Shown: positions 7,941-18,224, numbered from the stretch's first letter. The stretch is 46,323 nt of DNA from Eubacteriales bacterium (GCA_028693055.1 JAQUWD010000029.1:1-46323), one strand, 5' to 3'. Notes: generated by a model not told the origin, from the sequence alone. Program-made: numbers and translations.

Positions 7941-8582
7941 ATGAAGAAAGCGATCGTAGGTAAGAAAATCGGCATGACGCAGGTTTTCACCGATGATGGC
8001 CGCCTCATACCTGTAACGGTGGTGGAGGCAGGCCCCTGCAAGGTGGTGCAGAAGAAAACCATCGAATCCGACGGCTACGAGGCCGTTCAGGTGGGCTTCG
8101 ACACGTATGCGGAAAACCGTGCCAAGAAGCTTGTCAACAAGCCCATGGCGGGCCACTTCAAGAAGGCCGGTATCGCCCCCACCCGTTATCTGCGCGAGTT
8201 CCGTCTGGACAACGCAGCAGAGATGGAAGTAGGCAATGAGCTGACCGTTTCCCAGTTTGCGGCGGGCGAGAAAATCGACGTCAGCGGCGTTACCAAGGGC
8301 CATGGCTTCAGCGGCGTCATTCAGCGCTGGAACCAGCACACCGGCCCCATGGCTCACGGCTCCAAGTACCATCGCGGCGTTGGTTCCATGAGCGCAAACT
8401 CCGATCCTTCCCGCGTATTTAAGAACAAACATATGCCCGGCCATTACGGCGTGGAGCGCGTTACCATCCAGAACCTGGAGATCGTCCGGGTGGATGAAGA
8501 ACGCAACCTGCTCCTCATCAAGGGCGCGGTGCCCGGCGCTAACGGCAGCCTCTTGCTGGTGCGCAACACCTGCAAGGCCTAA
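7941..8582 (+). CDS. rplC: 50S ribosomal protein L3
   Basis: 213 residues. The start [16 protein letters not shown] and the internal [18 protein letters not shown], the loop that approaches the peptidyl-transferase centre, identify L3, one of the two proteins that initiate 50S assembly. A GCAGGAGG ribosome site precedes the ATG and the gene follows rpsJ by 18 bases in the usual S10-operon order. The protein is complete and unremarkable. Confidence 0.98.
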   Translation: MKKAIVGKKIGMTQVFTDDGRLIPVTVVEAGPCKVVQKKTIESDGYEAVQVGFDTYAENRAKKLVNKPMAGHFKKAGIAPTRYLREFRLDNAAEMEVGNELTVSQFAAGEKIDVSGVTKGHGFSGVIQRWNQHTGPMAHGSKYHRGVGSMSANSDPSRVFKNKHMPGHYGVERVTIQNLEIVRVDEERNLLLIKGAVPGANGSLLLVRNTCKA

Positions 8583-8625
8583 CGGGTACCCTGATTTAAC
8601 CTGAATGAAGGAGGAAATCAACACC

Positions 8626-9249
8626 ATGCCTAAGACTGCACTGTATAATATGGAAGGCGCGGCCATCGGCGAAGTGGAGCTGAGCGAAGAACTCTTCGCA
8701 GCGCCCATCAACACCGCCGCCATGCATTTGGTCGTTCGCTCCATTCTGGCCAACAAGCGCCAGGGCACGCAAAGCGCCCTGACCCGCGGCGAGGTTCGCG
8801 GCGGCGGCCGGAAAATCTATCGCCAAAAGGGCACCGGTAACGCTCGCCATCATGGCAACCGCGCGCCCCAATTTAAGCACGGCGGCGTCGTATTCGCCCC
8901 CAAGCCCCGTGATTATGTGATCAACGTTCCCAAGAAGGTTCGCCGTCTTGCTTTCAAAAGCGCATTGACCTCCAAGCTCAATGCCGGCGAGATCATCGTG
9001 GTGGATTCGATTCAGCTTAAGGAAGCCAAGACCAAGCTTATGGCTGGCATGCTTAAGAATTTCGAACTGAAAAACACCACCATGCTGGTGCTGCCCGGCC
9101 GTGATGAGACGATCATTCGCGCTGCTGGAAACATCGACAAGCTGGAAACTTCCTATGTAAACACCCTTAATGTGTATGACATTCTGAAGGCCGGCAAGAT
9201 CATCCTCACCCAGGATGCCTTGAAGGGTGTAGAGGAGGTATATGCATGA
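8626..9249 (+). CDS. rplD: 50S ribosomal protein L4
   Basis: 207 residues starting MPKTALYNMEGA; an upstream in-frame ATG at 8605 is rejected because GGAGG lies between it and this start. The central GGGRKIYRQKGTGNARHG-type loop, which lines the exit tunnel, is present. In Escherichia coli L4 represses the S10 operon by binding its leader; whether that holds here is untested, but the leader upstream of rpsJ is a natural target. The stop overlaps the rplW start by four bases (ATGA), which implies coupled translation. Confidence 0.97.
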   Translation: MPKTALYNMEGAAIGEVELSEELFAAPINTAAMHLVVRSILANKRQGTQSALTRGEVRGGGRKIYRQKGTGNARHHGNRAPQFKHGGVVFAPKPRDYVINVPKKVRRLAFKSALTSKLNAGEIIVVDSIQLKEAKTKLMAGMLKNFELKNTTMLVLPGRDETIIRAAGNIDKLETSYVNTLNVYDILKAGKIILTQDALKGVEEVYA

Positions 9250-9545
9250 AGAATCCCCACGACGTAATCCTTCGCCCCGTACTGTCCGAGGCTTCTTACG
9301 ACGGCTTCGCTGACAAACGCTACGTATTTGAGGTACATCCTTCCGCCAACAAGACCGAGATCAAGCTGGCGCTGGAGAGCATCTTCAAGGGCATCAAGGT
9401 GGATAGGGTGAACACCCTTCGCACCATGGGCAAGATCAAGCGGCAGGGTAAGAATTCCGGCCGTACCGCGGAAATCAAGAAGGCATATGTGACCCTCAAA
9501 GCGGACTCCAAGGCCATCGAGTTCTTTGAGGGCATGGCCGAGTAA
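9246..9545 (+). CDS. rplW: 50S ribosomal protein L23
   Basis: 99 residues. [18 protein letters not shown] matches the conserved N-terminus (usually ...IIRPVITEKS), and the basic tail loop [20 protein letters not shown] contacts 23S rRNA. L23 sits at the exit of the peptide tunnel and is the docking point for trigger factor and SRP. The start codon overlaps the rplD stop, and its ribosome site AGAGGAGG lies within rplD. Confidence 0.97.
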   Translation: MKNPHDVILRPVLSEASYDGFADKRYVFEVHPSANKTEIKLALESIFKGIKVDRVNTLRTMGKIKRQGKNSGRTAEIKKAYVTLKADSKAIEFFEGMAE

Positions 9546-9565
9546 AGCAGGGAGGACAAGATAGA

Positions 9566-10396
9566 ATGGCTATTCGACTTTACAAGCCGACCTCGCCCGC
9601 TCGCCGCTTTATGTCGGTGCTGACGTACGAGGAGATCACTACCAACAAGCCGGAAAAATCTCTTCTGGAATATAAAAAGAAGAATGCCGGCCGCAATAAG
9701 CAGGGTAAGATTACCGTCCGTCATCAAGGCGGCGGCAACAAGGTCAAGTACCGTGTGATCGACTTCAAGCGGGATAAGATCAACATCCCCGCCAAGGTTG
9801 CCACCATTGAGTACGACCCCAACCGTAGCGCCTTCATCGCGCTGCTGAACTACGCTGATGGCGAAAAGCGCTACATTCTGGCTCCTTTGGACCTGAAGGT
9901 GGGCGACACCATCATCGCCAGCGAGACTGCCGACATTAAGCCCGGCAACACGCTGCCCATCGGCTCCATTCCCGTTGGTACCTTGATCCACAATGTGGAA
10001 ATCAAGGCTGGACGCGGTGGACAGATGGTTCGCTCCGCCGGCATGAGCGCTCAGCTCATGGCTAAGGAAGGCGAGTACGCTCAGGTGCGTCTGCCCTCCG
10101 GCGAGGTTCGCAAGATTCCTATGAACGCCAAGGCAACCATTGGTATCGTTGGCAACAGCGATCACGAGAACGTGCGCATTGGTAAGGCCGGCCGTACCCG
10201 TCACATGGGCATTCGTCCCAGTGTCCGCGGCGTGGTCATGAACCCCTGCGATCACCCTCATGGCGGCGGCGAGGGCAAGAGCCCTGTGGGTATGCCCGCT
10301 CCTGTTACTCCCTGGGGTAAGGTTGCGCTGGGCTTAAAGACCCGCAAGCACAAGAAGTACTCCAATAAGATGATTGTGAAGCGCGCGGGCAAGTAA
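9566..10396 (+). CDS. rplB: 50S ribosomal protein L2
   Basis: 276 residues, full length. It has the N-terminal YKPTSPARR, the middle [16 protein letters not shown] region, and the C-terminal [14 protein letters not shown] motif, whose histidine lies close to the peptidyl-transferase centre and is conserved in essentially all L2. L2 is a primary 23S rRNA binder needed for subunit association. Spacing to both neighbours is short and each has its own ribosome site. Confidence 0.98.
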   Translation: MAIRLYKPTSPARRFMSVLTYEEITTNKPEKSLLEYKKKNAGRNKQGKITVRHQGGGNKVKYRVIDFKRDKINIPAKVATIEYDPNRSAFIALLNYADGEKRYILAPLDLKVGDTIIASETADIKPGNTLPIGSIPVGTLIHNVEIKAGRGGQMVRSAGMSAQLMAKEGEYAQVRLPSGEVRKIPMNAKATIGIVGNSDHENVRIGKAGRTRHMGIRPSVRGVVMNPCDHPHGGGEGKSPVGMPAPVTPWGKVALGLKTRKHKKYSNKMIVKRAGK

Positions 10397-10429
10397 GCCC
10401 ATGCATCCAAGGAAGGAGGAAGCCTCTCA

Positions 10430-10711
10430 ATGAGTCGTTCCGTTAAAAAGGGACCTTTTGTTAGCGTAGCGCTGATGAAGCGTATCACTGAAATGAACAA
10501 TTCCGGCAAGAAAGCGGTCGCCAAGACCTGGTCGCGTTCCAGCACCATCTTCCCGGATTTTGTCGGTCATACCATCGCCGTGCATGACGGCCGCAAGCAT
10601 GTTCCGGTTTATATTACTGAGGACATGGTAGGCCACAAGCTGGGCGAGTTCGCCCCCACCCGCACCTATCGCGGCCATGCCGGCGAAAAGGCTGCGGCAG
10701 TTAAGAAGTAA
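10430..10711 (+). CDS. rpsS: 30S ribosomal protein S19
   Basis: 93 residues beginning [19 protein letters not shown], with [23 protein letters not shown] typical of the family (quoted in part: [16 protein letters not shown]). S19 binds 16S rRNA in the head of the 30S subunit together with S13 and contacts the A-site finger bridge. GGAAGGAGG precedes the ATG. Its partner S13 is not encoded in this window. Confidence 0.98.
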   Translation: MSRSVKKGPFVSVALMKRITEMNNSGKKAVAKTWSRSSTIFPDFVGHTIAVHDGRKHVPVYITEDMVGHKLGEFAPTRTYRGHAGEKAAAVKK

Positions 10712-10730
10712 GCGGAAGGAGTGAGTTCCC

Positions 10731-11114
10731 ATGGCAACAAATACCCAGAAGAAGGCGCAAGCCCACATGGCGGCCCGCGATACTCGCCCGTCCGCTCACG
10801 TCAAGTATGTTCGTATTTCTTCCCGCAAGGTGCAGATTGTGATCAATCTGATTCGCGGCAAGAATGTGGACGACGCTCTGGCGATTCTCAAGTACACCCC
10901 CAAGGCTGCGTCCCCCGTTGTGCATAAGCTCTTGTCCAGCGCTATTGCCAACGCTGTGAACAACAACGAAATGGACCGCAAGTCCCTCTACGTTGCCGAA
11001 GTGTACGCCAACCCCGGCCCCACGCTGAAGCGTTACGTTGCCCGCTCTCGCGGCAGCGCGTCACCCGTACTCAAGCGCACCAGTCACATCAGCGTGGTGC
11101 TGGACCAAAAGTAA
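10731..11114 (+). CDS. rplV: 50S ribosomal protein L22
   Basis: 127 residues, slightly longer than the about 110 of many L22 proteins because of an N-terminal lead of some 20 residues. The core [21 protein letters not shown] and the C-terminal hairpin [19 protein letters not shown] are characteristic; the hairpin lines the exit tunnel and is where macrolide-resistance changes arise in other species. The ribosome site GGAAGGAG lies before the ATG. Confidence 0.97.
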   Translation: MATNTQKKAQAHMAARDTRPSAHVKYVRISSRKVQIVINLIRGKNVDDALAILKYTPKAASPVVHKLLSSAIANAVNNNEMDRKSLYVAEVYANPGPTLKRYVARSRGSASPVLKRTSHISVVLDQK

Positions 11115-11132
11115 TCCAAGGGAGGTTTATCA

Positions 11133-11807
11133 ATGGGTCAGAAAGTAAATCCCCACGGTGCTCGCGTTGGCGTCATCTACAATTGGAGCACCCGCTGGTA
11201 TGCCGGCAAAAAGGATTTCGCGAATAACCTCGTCGAGGATTACAAGCTTCGCGAAATGCTGAAGGAAAAGTACTATTCCACCGGCATTAGTCACATCGAT
11301 ATCGAGCGCAGCGCCAACCGCGTTACCATCAATATCTTCACCGCTAAGCCCGGCATGATCATTGGCCGCGGCGGCGCGGGCATCGAAGCGCTAAAGAAGG
11401 ACATTGAAGCCTTCTTGGGCAGCCCCGCCAACATCAACATCATGGAGATCAAGGTGCCCGACACCAACGCGCAGTTGGTTGCCGAGAACATCGCTCAGCA
11501 GCTGGAGAAGCGTATCTCCTTCCGCCGCGCGATGAAGCAATCGATCCAGCGTGCCATGCGCGCCGGCGCGAAGGGCATGAAATCCTCTGTAGGCGGCCGG
11601 ATTGGCGGCGCGGATATCGCCCGCTCCGAGCACTATCACGAGGGTTCCATCCCCCTGCAGACTTTGCGTGCGGATGTTGATTATGGCTTCGCGGAAGCCA
11701 AGACCACTTATGGCCGTCTGGGCGTCAAAGTCTGGGTTTATAAGGGACAAAAGCTCCCCAAGCCCAAGAAATCGCCTGTTGCCGTAGGAACCGAAGGAGG
11801 CAAATAA
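11133..11807 (+). CDS. rpsC: 30S ribosomal protein S3
   Basis: 224 residues beginning [15 protein letters not shown]. The KH domain carries [13 protein letters not shown] (GxxG loop), and the C-terminal domain has [14 protein letters not shown]3 lies at the mRNA entry pore and contributes to the helicase activity of the ribosome. The gene follows rplV after 18 bases with GGGAGG as ribosome site and ends three bases before rplP. Confidence 0.98.
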   Translation: MGQKVNPHGARVGVIYNWSTRWYAGKKDFANNLVEDYKLREMLKEKYYSTGISHIDIERSANRVTINIFTAKPGMIIGRGGAGIEALKKDIEAFLGSPANINIMEIKVPDTNAQLVAENIAQQLEKRISFRRAMKQSIQRAMRAGAKGMKSSVGGRIGGADIARSEHYHEGSIPLQTLRADVDYGFAEAKTTYGRLGVKVWVYKGQKLPKPKKSPVAVGTEGGK

Positions 11808-11810
11808 GCT

Positions 11811-12248
11811 ATGTTGATGCCCAAAAGAGTCAAGCGCCGTCGCGTATTCCGCGGCCGCATGAAGGGCAAGGCCTTGCGTGGTAACTTCCTCGCTTACGGC
11901 GAACTTGGCCTTGTTGCTTGCGAGCCCTGCTGGATTACCAGCCAGCAGATCGAGGCGGCTCGTATCGCCCTGACCCGTTACACCAAGCGTGGCGGTCAGG
12001 TCTGGATCAAGATTTTCCCCGACAAGCCCGTAACGGAAAAGCCCGCCGAGACCCGCATGGGCTCCGGTAAAGGTTCCCCCGAGTACTGGGTTGCCGTCGT
12101 AAAGCCCGGCCGCGTTCTTTTCGAGATTGCGGGCGTGCCTGAGGAGACCGCTCGTGAGGCCCTGCGTTTGGCCAGCCACAAGCTGCCCCTCAAGACCAAA
12201 ATCCTCGTTCGTGAGGACAAAAACGAAGCGGGTGGTGAAGCACAATGA
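11811..12248 (+). CDS. rplP: 50S ribosomal protein L16
   Basis: 145 residues. [19 protein letters not shown] and the motif [24 protein letters not shown] are diagnostic (read in two pieces around TEKPAE). L16 helps organise the A-site tRNA and the L7/L12 stalk base. Its ribosome site GGAGG is within the end of rpsC, and its stop overlaps the rpmC start by four bases. Confidence 0.98.
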   Translation: MLMPKRVKRRRVFRGRMKGKALRGNFLAYGELGLVACEPCWITSQQIEAARIALTRYTKRGGQVWIKIFPDKPVTEKPAETRMGSGKGSPEYWVAVVKPGRVLFEIAGVPEETAREALRLASHKLPLKTKILVREDKNEAGGEAQ

Positions 12249-12442
12249 AGGCAAAGGAGCTTAAAGCTATGAATAAGACCGAGCTTGAGAGCAAGGTTGC
12301 GGACCTTAAGGCTGAGCTGTTCAACCTTCGTTTCCAGCTTGCCACCGGGCAACTGCAAAACACAATGGTCATTTCTAGCACCAAGCGTGATATCGCTCGT
12401 TGCATGACCATCCTTCGGCAAAGTGAACACAAAGAAGCCTGA
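12245..12442 (+). CDS. rpmC: 50S ribosomal protein L29
   Basis: 65 residues forming two long helices: [20 protein letters not shown] and [15 protein letters not shown], followed by the conserved arginine-lysine segment [14 protein letters not shown]29 sits next to L23 at the tunnel exit. Translation is probably coupled to rplP because ATGA is shared. Confidence 0.96.
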   Translation: MKAKELKAMNKTELESKVADLKAELFNLRFQLATGQLQNTMVISSTKRDIARCMTILRQSEHKEA

Positions 12443-12474
12443 GAAGGCACGAAAAGAAGGAGGCAGCCGCTTCA

Positions 12475-12735
12475 ATGTCTGAACAAAGAGGATACCGCAA
12501 GACCCGCGAAGGTCTGGTGGTTAGCGACAAGATGGATAAAACCATCGTTGTAGAAATCAAGACCCGTGTGCGTCATCCGCTGTATGGCAAGATCATGAAT
12601 CAAACCAACAAGCTGAAGGCCCACGACGAGAATAACGAATGTGGCATCGGCGACCGTGTGCGCGTAATGGAAACCCGTCCCCTGAGCCACGACAAGCGCT
12701 GGCGCTTGGTCGAAATCATCGAAAAGGCCAAGTAA
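12475..12735 (+). CDS. rpsQ: 30S ribosomal protein S17
   Basis: 86 residues. [20 protein letters not shown] and the later [20 protein letters not shown] are the two RNA-binding loops of S17, a primary binder of the 16S 5' domain. AAGGAGG lies about 11 bases before the ATG. Length and sequence are typical. Confidence 0.97.
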   Translation: MSEQRGYRKTREGLVVSDKMDKTIVVEIKTRVRHPLYGKIMNQTNKLKAHDENNECGIGDRVRVMETRPLSHDKRWRLVEIIEKAK

Positions 12736-12765
12736 AAAGCTATTCCAACAAGGAGGAAAAACCGT

Positions 12766-13134
12766 ATGATCCAGCCGCAAACGCGACTCAAGGTTGCCGA
12801 CAATTCCGGCGCCAAGGAAATTATGTGCATCCGCGTGCTCGGCGGTTCCTTCCGCCGTGACGGTTCCATTGGCGACGTTATTGTAGCCAGTGTGAAAAGC
12901 GCCACCCCCGGCGGCACCGTGAAAAAGGGCGACGTGGTGAAGGCCGTTGTCGTGCGCATGACCAAGTCCAAGCGCCGTCCCGACGGTAGCTATATCCGCT
13001 TTGACGATAACGCAGCCGTTATCATCAACGACCAGAAAATGCCCCGTGGCACCCGTATCTTTGGACCTGTAGCCCGTGAGCTTCGCGAGAAGGATTTCAT
13101 GAAAATCGTCTCTCTGGCTCCCGAAGTGCTGTGA
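12766..13134 (+). CDS. rplN: 50S ribosomal protein L14
   Basis: 122 residues, the canonical length. It starts [20 protein letters not shown] and retains the [14 protein letters not shown] end. L14 lies on the subunit interface, contacts 16S rRNA and is the binding site of the silencing factor RsfS in other bacteria. It opens what is called the spc operon in Escherichia coli, but no promoter is visible between rpsQ and this gene. Confidence 0.98.
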   Translation: MIQPQTRLKVADNSGAKEIMCIRVLGGSFRRDGSIGDVIVASVKSATPGGTVKKGDVVKAVVVRMTKSKRRPDGSYIRFDDNAAVIINDQKMPRGTRIFGPVARELREKDFMKIVSLAPEVL

Positions 13135-13148
13135 TGGAGGATTGACAA

Positions 13149-13514
13149 ATGCTTAAGAAAGTTCATGTGAAAAAGAACGATCAGGTCGTTGTCATCTCCG
13201 GGCCTTCCGATGGCGATCACGCGATCAAGGGCAAGCAAGGCAAGATTCTGAACGTATTCCCCAAGACCGGCAAGGTGATGGTTGAAGGCGTGGCCTTCGT
13301 AACCAAGCACCAGAAGCCCCGTCGTCAGGGCCAGCCCGGTGGCATCTTTCAGAAGGAACGCGCCATTGACGCTTCCAACGTGATGCTGATTTGCCCCAAA
13401 TGTGGCAAGGCGACCCGCATAGGTCACCGCAAAGTGGAGACCGTGCGCGAGGACGGTTCCAAAAAAATCAAGACGGTTCGCGTTTGCAAGCGTTGCAACG
13501 CGGATATCGACTAA
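13149..13514 (+). CDS. rplX: 50S ribosomal protein L24 with zinc-ribbon-like tail
   Basis: 121 residues. The N-terminal KOW segment [20 protein letters not shown] is the rRNA-binding part that nucleates 50S assembly. The C-terminal third contains [11 protein letters not shown] and, 24 residues on, CKRCNADID, i.e. two CxxC pairs able to bind zinc, a form common in Bacillota. GGAGG is close to the ATG. Confidence 0.97.
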   Translation: MLKKVHVKKNDQVVVISGPSDGDHAIKGKQGKILNVFPKTGKVMVEGVAFVTKHQKPRRQGQPGGIFQKERAIDASNVMLICPKCGKATRIGHRKVETVREDGSKKIKTVRVCKRCNADID

Positions 13515-13528
13515 GGGAGGTAAGGCTG

Positions 13529-14074
13529 ATGGCGACTACTCGTATCAAAGAAAAGTATCAGAATGAAGCCGTGCCTGCCCTGCAGCAGAAATTCGGCTAC
13601 AAAAACGTGATGGAGATCCCCAAGCTCTCTAAGATCGTTATCAACATGGGTCTGGGCGATTGCAAGGATAACCCCAAGGCCATGGAGATTGCGGTGGATG
13701 AGCTGGCTACCATTTCCGGCCAGAAGCCCTTGGTAACCAAGGCTCGTAAATCTATCGCTAACTTCAAGCTTCGTGAAGGCATGAACGTCGGCGCGAAGGT
13801 AACTCTTCGCGGCGAGCGGATGGAACAGTTTATGGATAAGCTGGTTTCCATTGCGCTGCCCCGTGTGCGCGACTTCCGCGGCGTAAGCGACAAGGCCTTT
13901 GACGGTCGTGGCAACTACGCGCTGGGCATTCGCGAGCAGCTGATCTTCCCCGAAATCGAATACGACAAGGTGGACAAGATCCGCGGCATGGAAATGATCT
14001 TCGTTACCACGGCTAAGACCGACGAGGAGTGCAAGGAATTGCTTCGCCTCTTGGGTATGCCGTTCGCGCTGTAA
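13529..14074 (+). CDS. rplE: 50S ribosomal protein L5
   Basis: 181 residues starting [18 protein letters not shown], directly behind GGGAGG; an in-frame extension upstream is antisense-frame read-through of rplX and is rejected. [26 protein letters not shown] and [17 protein letters not shown] are typical. L5 binds 5S rRNA and contacts S13 of the small subunit in bridge B1b. Confidence 0.97.
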   Translation: MATTRIKEKYQNEAVPALQQKFGYKNVMEIPKLSKIVINMGLGDCKDNPKAMEIAVDELATISGQKPLVTKARKSIANFKLREGMNVGAKVTLRGERMEQFMDKLVSIALPRVRDFRGVSDKAFDGRGNYALGIREQLIFPEIEYDKVDKIRGMEMIFVTTAKTDEECKELLRLLGMPFAL

Positions 14075-14097
14075 GCTAGAGAAGGGAGAGAAAAAAC

Positions 14098-14283
14098 GTG
14101 GCCAAAACCAGTATGAAAATCAAGCAGGCAAGGGCTCCAAAGTTCTCCACTCGAGCTTATACCCGCTGCCGCCTGTGCGGTCGCCCGCACTCGGTGCTTC
14201 GCAAGTACGGCATCTGCCGCATTTGCTTCAGAGAGCTGGCCTATAAGGGCCAAATCCCCGGTGTCCGCAAGGCCAGTTGGTAA
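14098..14283 (+). CDS. rpsN: 30S ribosomal protein S14, zinc-binding type Z
   Basis: 61 residues from a GTG with GGGAGAG upstream. The short length and the two CxxC pairs (CRLCG and CRICF) define the type Z form that binds zinc; zinc-independent S14 proteins are near 90-100 residues and lack them. S14 belongs to the 30S head. Species with this form sometimes keep a zinc-free paralogue elsewhere; none is in the window. Confidence 0.97.
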   Translation: MAKTSMKIKQARAPKFSTRAYTRCRLCGRPHSVLRKYGICRICFRELAYKGQIPGVRKASW

Positions 14284-14311
14284 GCGGGGAAGAACGGAAG
14301 GAGGTTCCATC

Positions 14312-14713
14312 ATGGTTGTGAATGATCCCATCGCCGATATGCTGACCCGTATCCGCAATGCGCAGGTAGCCAAGCACGACGCTGTCGTCCTGCCTGCCAG
14401 CAATGCCAAGAAGGCCATCGCCAAGATCCTTTTGGCGGAAGGTTATGTGAAATCGGTTGATTTTATCGATGACGGCCCTCAGGGCAGCATCAAGCTTGTA
14501 CTCAAATATGTGAACGGTAAGCAGCAGCCTGTTATCGCCGGTTTGAAGCGCATCTCCAAGCCCGGCCTGCGGGTATACGCCCGTTCCGAAGAATTGCCCA
14601 AGGTATTGGGTGGTCTGGGTATCGCTATCATCTCTACCTCAAAGGGTTTGATGACGGATAAGGAAGCCCGTAAGCAAATGATTGGCGGCGAAGTACTCGC
14701 CTATATCTGGTAA
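14312..14713 (+). CDS. rpsH: 30S ribosomal protein S8
   Basis: 133 residues starting [18 protein letters not shown], with AAGGAGG upstream; a longer reading from 14261 overlaps rpsN and is rejected. The C-terminal [20 protein letters not shown] and GGEVLAYIW are the 16S rRNA-binding signature. In Escherichia coli S8 represses the spc operon by binding a site in rplE; that site was not looked for in detail here. Confidence 0.98.
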   Translation: MVVNDPIADMLTRIRNAQVAKHDAVVLPASNAKKAIAKILLAEGYVKSVDFIDDGPQGSIKLVLKYVNGKQQPVIAGLKRISKPGLRVYARSEELPKVLGGLGIAIISTSKGLMTDKEARKQMIGGEVLAYIW

Positions 14714-14739
14714 ACCGACACGCAATGGAGGTGTAAGAC

Positions 14740-15282
14740 ATGTCTCGAATCGGAAAGCTTCCGATCACTGTTCCCGCGGGCGTGGAGGTGAAGGTAGACG
14801 AGAATAACACCGTAACGGTTAAGGGCCCCAAGGGCACCTTGGTCCAAGAGGTGAATCCCGTTATCACTTTGAAGCAGGAGAATGGAATCCTGACCCTCGA
14901 ACGCCCCAGCGACGCAAAGCCTCATAAGGCCATGCATGGCCTGTACCGCAGCTTGGTACACAATATGGTGGTTGGCGTCACCGATGGTTTTTCCAAGACT
15001 CTTCAGCTGGTTGGCACCGGCTACCGCGCTCAGGCTGAAGGCGGAAAGAAGCTGAACATTGCAATTGGCTTCTCTCATCCCGTCATTCTGGACGCTCCCG
15101 AGAATATCACCTTTGAAACGCCTGATCAGACCACCATCGTGGTAAAGGGCATCAATAAGCAGCAGGTAGGCAATCTTGCCGCCGATATCCGCGCCATCCG
15201 TAAGCCGGAGCCCTATCTGGGCAAGGGCATTAAGTACGCTGACGAGCATATCCGCCGCAAGGAAGGCAAGACCGGCAAGTAA
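14740..15282 (+). CDS. rplF: 50S ribosomal protein L6
   Basis: 180 residues beginning MSRIGKLPITVPAGVEV. It has the two-domain L6 fold signature and the C-terminal GNLAADIRAIRKPEPYLGKG. L6 binds the sarcin-ricin region near the factor site. Full length, 26 bases after rpsH, with GGAGG before the ATG. Confidence 0.98.
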   Translation: MSRIGKLPITVPAGVEVKVDENNTVTVKGPKGTLVQEVNPVITLKQENGILTLERPSDAKPHKAMHGLYRSLVHNMVVGVTDGFSKTLQLVGTGYRAQAEGGKKLNIAIGFSHPVILDAPENITFETPDQTTIVVKGINKQQVGNLAADIRAIRKPEPYLGKGIKYADEHIRRKEGKTGK

Positions 15283-15303
15283 TCGAAAGGGGAATGAACG
15301 CAG

Positions 15304-15672
15304 ATGTTTAAAACGCGTGACCGTAATACGGATCGTAAAATCCGTCATGCTCGTGTTCGCAAAAAGATTAGCGGCACCCCGGATATGCCGCGTCTGTGCG
15401 TATACCGCAGCCTGAACAATATCTATGCTCAGGTGATTGACGACACCAAGGGCGCGACGCTGGTATCCGCCTCCACACAGGAGAAGGACGTACTGGCGCA
15501 GCTCAAAGACACCGACAAGAAGGGCGCTGCCAAGATCGTTGGCAAGCTAATCGCAGAGCGTGCGTCCGAAGCGGGAATCAAGCAGGTAGTTTTTGACCGC
15601 GGCGGCTATGTATATACTGGCCGTATTGCGGAATTAGCCGCCGGCGCCCGCGAAGCCGGACTTGAATTCTAA
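15304..15672 (+). CDS. rplR: 50S ribosomal protein L18
   Basis: 122 residues. The basic N-terminus [20 protein letters not shown] is followed by the 5S-rRNA-binding core [18 protein letters not shown] and the end [20 protein letters not shown]18 joins L5 and 5S rRNA in the central protuberance. Ribosome site AAAGGGG, spacing normal. Confidence 0.97.
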   Translation: MFKTRDRNTDRKIRHARVRKKISGTPDMPRLCVYRSLNNIYAQVIDDTKGATLVSASTQEKDVLAQLKDTDKKGAAKIVGKLIAERASEAGIKQVVFDRGGYVYTGRIAELAAGAREAGLEF

Positions 15673-15689
15673 GTAAGGAGGACGAACGC

Positions 15690-16187
15690 ATGCAACGCAT
15701 GGAACAGGTCAGCGAATTCAAAGAGAAGCTCGTTGCCGTCAACCGCGTTACCAAGGTTGTAAAAGGCGGCCGTAATTTCCGCTTCTCCGCGCTGGTCGTG
15801 GTCGGCGATGAAAAAGGCCGCGTAGGCGCGGGCATGGGCAAGGCTGCCGAAATTTCCGAGGCGATCCGCAAGGGCACCGAGGATGCAAAGAAGCATCTGA
15901 TTAACGTGGCGCTTCTGAACACCTCAATCCCTCACGAGAGCACCGGTTACTATGGCACCGGTAAGGTTGTGCTTCTTCCCGCCCCCGAAGGTACCGGCGT
16001 TATCGCTGGCGGCGCGGCTCGCGCCGTGCTGGAGCTGGCTGGCGTGAAGGATATTCGCACCAAGAGCTATGGCACCAACAACAAGATTAACATGGTCAAA
16101 GCGACCTTGGAGGGCCTCAAGCAGCTACGCAGCGCTGAGCAGGTCGCCAAGCTTCGCGGTAAGACTGTGGAAGAAATTCTGGGCTAA
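15690..16187 (+). CDS. rpsE: 30S ribosomal protein S5
   Basis: 165 residues. [20 protein letters not shown] is the double-stranded-RNA-binding motif and [20 protein letters not shown] the start of the second domain. S5 shapes decoding accuracy; spectinomycin-resistance changes map to its first loop in other species. AAGGAGG precedes the ATG; a second in-frame ATG nine bases on is a possible alternative. Confidence 0.97.
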   Translation: MQRMEQVSEFKEKLVAVNRVTKVVKGGRNFRFSALVVVGDEKGRVGAGMGKAAEISEAIRKGTEDAKKHLINVALLNTSIPHESTGYYGTGKVVLLPAPEGTGVIAGGAARAVLELAGVKDIRTKSYGTNNKINMVKATLEGLKQLRSAEQVAKLRGKTVEEILG

Positions 16188-16201
16188 GGAGGACGACGAG
16201 A

Positions 16202-16384
16202 ATGAAACTGAAAGTAACGTTGAAGAAATCGCCGATCTCCAGCCTGCAAGTACACAAGGACACCGTCGCCGCGCTGGGCCTGCACAAGGTCGGCCAGACG
16301 GTGGTCAAGGAAGATAATGCCTGCATCCGCGGGCAGATCTTCCGTGTAAAGCACATGGTCGACGTGGAAGAAATCAAGGACTGA
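16202..16384 (+). CDS. rpmD: 50S ribosomal protein L30
   Basis: 60 residues, normal for bacterial L30. [20 protein letters not shown] and [16 protein letters not shown] match the family (usual TLKALGLRK.. H..V). It packs on 23S domain II. AAGGAGG lies about nine bases before the ATG, and rplO follows after 13 bases. Confidence 0.96.
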   Translation: MKLKVTLKKSPISSLQVHKDTVAALGLHKVGQTVVKEDNACIRGQIFRVKHMVDVEEIKD

Positions 16385-16397
16385 GGAGGGATACCCT

Positions 16398-16838
16398 ATG
16401 AAACTGCACGAGTTGCAACCCGCCGCAGGTTCTACCACCGCTCCCCGTCGTCTCGGCAGAGGCGTGGGTTCCGGGTTGGGTAAGACCTCTGGTAAGGGTC
16501 ATAAGGGCGCGAAGGCCCGCTCTGGCGGCGGCAAGCGTCCGGGCTTTGAAGGCGGACAAATGCCGTTATATCGCCGCGTGCCTAAGAAGGGCTTTAAGAA
16601 TCCGTTCCGCGTAATCTACGCTACGGTGAATGTAAGCGCTTTGGAAGTATTTGAAAACGGCGCTACGGTTACCGCTGAAGAGTTGAAGAAGGCCGGGTTG
16701 ATCAAAGGCGCTGTTGACGGCGTCAAGATTCTTGGCAACGGCGAGCTCACCAAGAAGCTCACTGTCGAAGCCGCGAAGTTCACCGAAACGGCCAAGGAAA
16801 AGATCGAGGCCCTCGGCGGGAAAGCCGAGGTGAAGTAA
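16398..16838 (+). CDS. rplO: 50S ribosomal protein L15
   Basis: 146 residues. [20 protein letters not shown], the Gly/Arg-rich [20 protein letters not shown] extension and [11 protein letters not shown] identify L15, a late-assembly protein of the large subunit. The stop codon is one base from the secY start (the TAAG/ATG junction), implying coupled translation with the translocon gene. Confidence 0.98.
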   Translation: MKLHELQPAAGSTTAPRRLGRGVGSGLGKTSGKGHKGAKARSGGGKRPGFEGGQMPLYRRVPKKGFKNPFRVIYATVNVSALEVFENGATVTAEELKKAGLIKGAVDGVKILGNGELTKKLTVEAAKFTETAKEKIEALGGKAEVK

Positions 16839-16839
16839 G

Positions 16840-18135
16840 ATGGCCAAGAGCGCTAACAACAAGACAGGCATTTGGCAATCTGTTCGCAACGCATGGAAGG
16901 TAGACGACATTCGCAAGAAGCTCATCTACACCTTCTTTATGCTGATCTTGTTTCGCTTGGTAGGCGTCATTCCCGCCCCTGGCGTTGACTACGCTCGCGT
17001 ACAAGCCGCTATGGGCTCCAATAATCTCCCCCTGCTTGATTTGGTAAACATGATGACCGGTAGTAATTTCCAGAACATGACCATTATGGCCATGGGTATT
17101 ACCCCGTACATCAACTCTTCCATTATCATGCAGCTGCTGACCATCGCGATCCCCGCTCTGGAGCGTATGCAAAAGAGCGGCCCCGAGGGTCAGAAGAAAA
17201 TTGCTCAGATCACTCGTTATGTAACGGTAGGTTTGGCAGTCATACAGGCCATTGGTCTGGTGTATAGCCTTGGCTACATCAAGAGCGGATGGTTCAATAC
17301 CGTGCTGGTCGGCGTAAGCATGGCCGCTGGTACTGCCCTAGCCATGTGGATTGGCGAACGTATTACTGAAAAGGGAATTGGAAACGGTATCTCGCTGTTG
17401 ATCTTTGTGGGTATTATTTCCAACCTGTTCAGCGGTATTACGAGCCTCTTCGCAAACGCTATCAACGCTGCCTCCATCACGCCGTGGCTCACGCTGCTGG
17501 CTGTATTGGCTGCTGCGTTGGTCATGACTGCGATTATCACCTTCACCGATATGGGTGTTCGCCGCATCAACGTGCATTTTGCTAAGCGGGTAACCGGCCG
17601 CAAAATGTATGGCGGACAGAACAGCGTTATTCCTTTGAAGGTGGTTAGCGTAGGCGTTCTTCCTTTGATCTTCGCCTACTCCTTCATGGCGTTCCCCTCC
17701 ACGATTATCCAGCTGGTTGGCGGCACGGATAGTGGCGCAGCGATTTGGTGGTCTCGGTACATGGGTTACACCAGTCCCCTGTACCTGATTGTCATGGCGC
17801 TGTTGATTATCGCCTTTACCTACTTCTATAGCTCCATTTCCTTCCAGCCGGACGAAATGGCAAAGAACATTCAGCAGCAGGGTGGAGCGATCCCCTCTGT
17901 GCGCCCCGGTAAGCCCACTGCGGATTACCTCAAGCGCATCAATGGACGGCTCACCTTGTTCGCCGCTCTGTTCTTGGCCGTACTGTCCACCTTGCCGAAC
18001 CTTCTGACCGTCAGCCTGCAAACCAGCATTCCCTTTGCTGCAAGCTCCCTGCTGATCGCTGTCAGTGTGGTTTTGGAGACCAAGCGTCAGCTGGACGACC
18101 TGCTGGTAAGCCGCAACTACGACACGCTTTCCTAA
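16840..18135 (+). CDS. secY: Protein translocase subunit SecY
   Basis: 431 residues with ten predicted membrane helices. MGITPYINSSIIMQLL (helix 2 and plug region), GIGNGISLLIFVGI and the cytoplasmic loop LKVVSVGVLPLIFAYSFMAF are standard SecY motifs, as is the C-terminal RPGKPTADYLKRI loop that engages SecA and ribosomes. It forms the SecYEG channel used by the several exported proteins in this window. It is the last gene before the internal adk promoter. Confidence 0.98.
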   Translation: MAKSANNKTGIWQSVRNAWKVDDIRKKLIYTFFMLILFRLVGVIPAPGVDYARVQAAMGSNNLPLLDLVNMMTGSNFQNMTIMAMGITPYINSSIIMQLLTIAIPALERMQKSGPEGQKKIAQITRYVTVGLAVIQAIGLVYSLGYIKSGWFNTVLVGVSMAAGTALAMWIGERITEKGIGNGISLLIFVGIISNLFSGITSLFANAINAASITPWLTLLAVLAAALVMTAIITFTDMGVRRINVHFAKRVTGRKMYGGQNSVIPLKVVSVGVLPLIFAYSFMAFPSTIIQLVGGTDSGAAIWWSRYMGYTSPLYLIVMALLIIAFTYFYSSISFQPDEMAKNIQQQGGAIPSVRPGKPTADYLKRINGRLTLFAALFLAVLSTLPNLLTVSLQTSIPFAASSLLIAVSVVLETKRQLDDLLVSRNYDTLS

Positions 18136-18194
18136 TAGGCTGTCGTATCCCAATGGCGGCTCAATTCGAATGATATGCGCCGCCGGGCACGGCA

Positions 18195-18224
18195 TTGGCG
18201 AAAGTACCGCATTTGTGGTATAAT
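18195..18224 (+). promoter_or_regulatory. Internal promoter before adk
   Basis: TTGGCG (18195-18200) and a perfect TATAAT (18219-18224) are 18 bases apart, in the only sizeable gap (157 bases) inside the ribosomal cluster. It would let adk, map, the KOW gene, infA and rpmJ be expressed independently of the upstream promoter. Confidence 0.75.

Noticed and set aside
7386..8768. A 460-codon open frame on - across rpsJ and rplC
   Set aside because: It is antisense to two certain ribosomal genes; such long shadows arise from G+C-rich codon bias. No ribosome site or family match.
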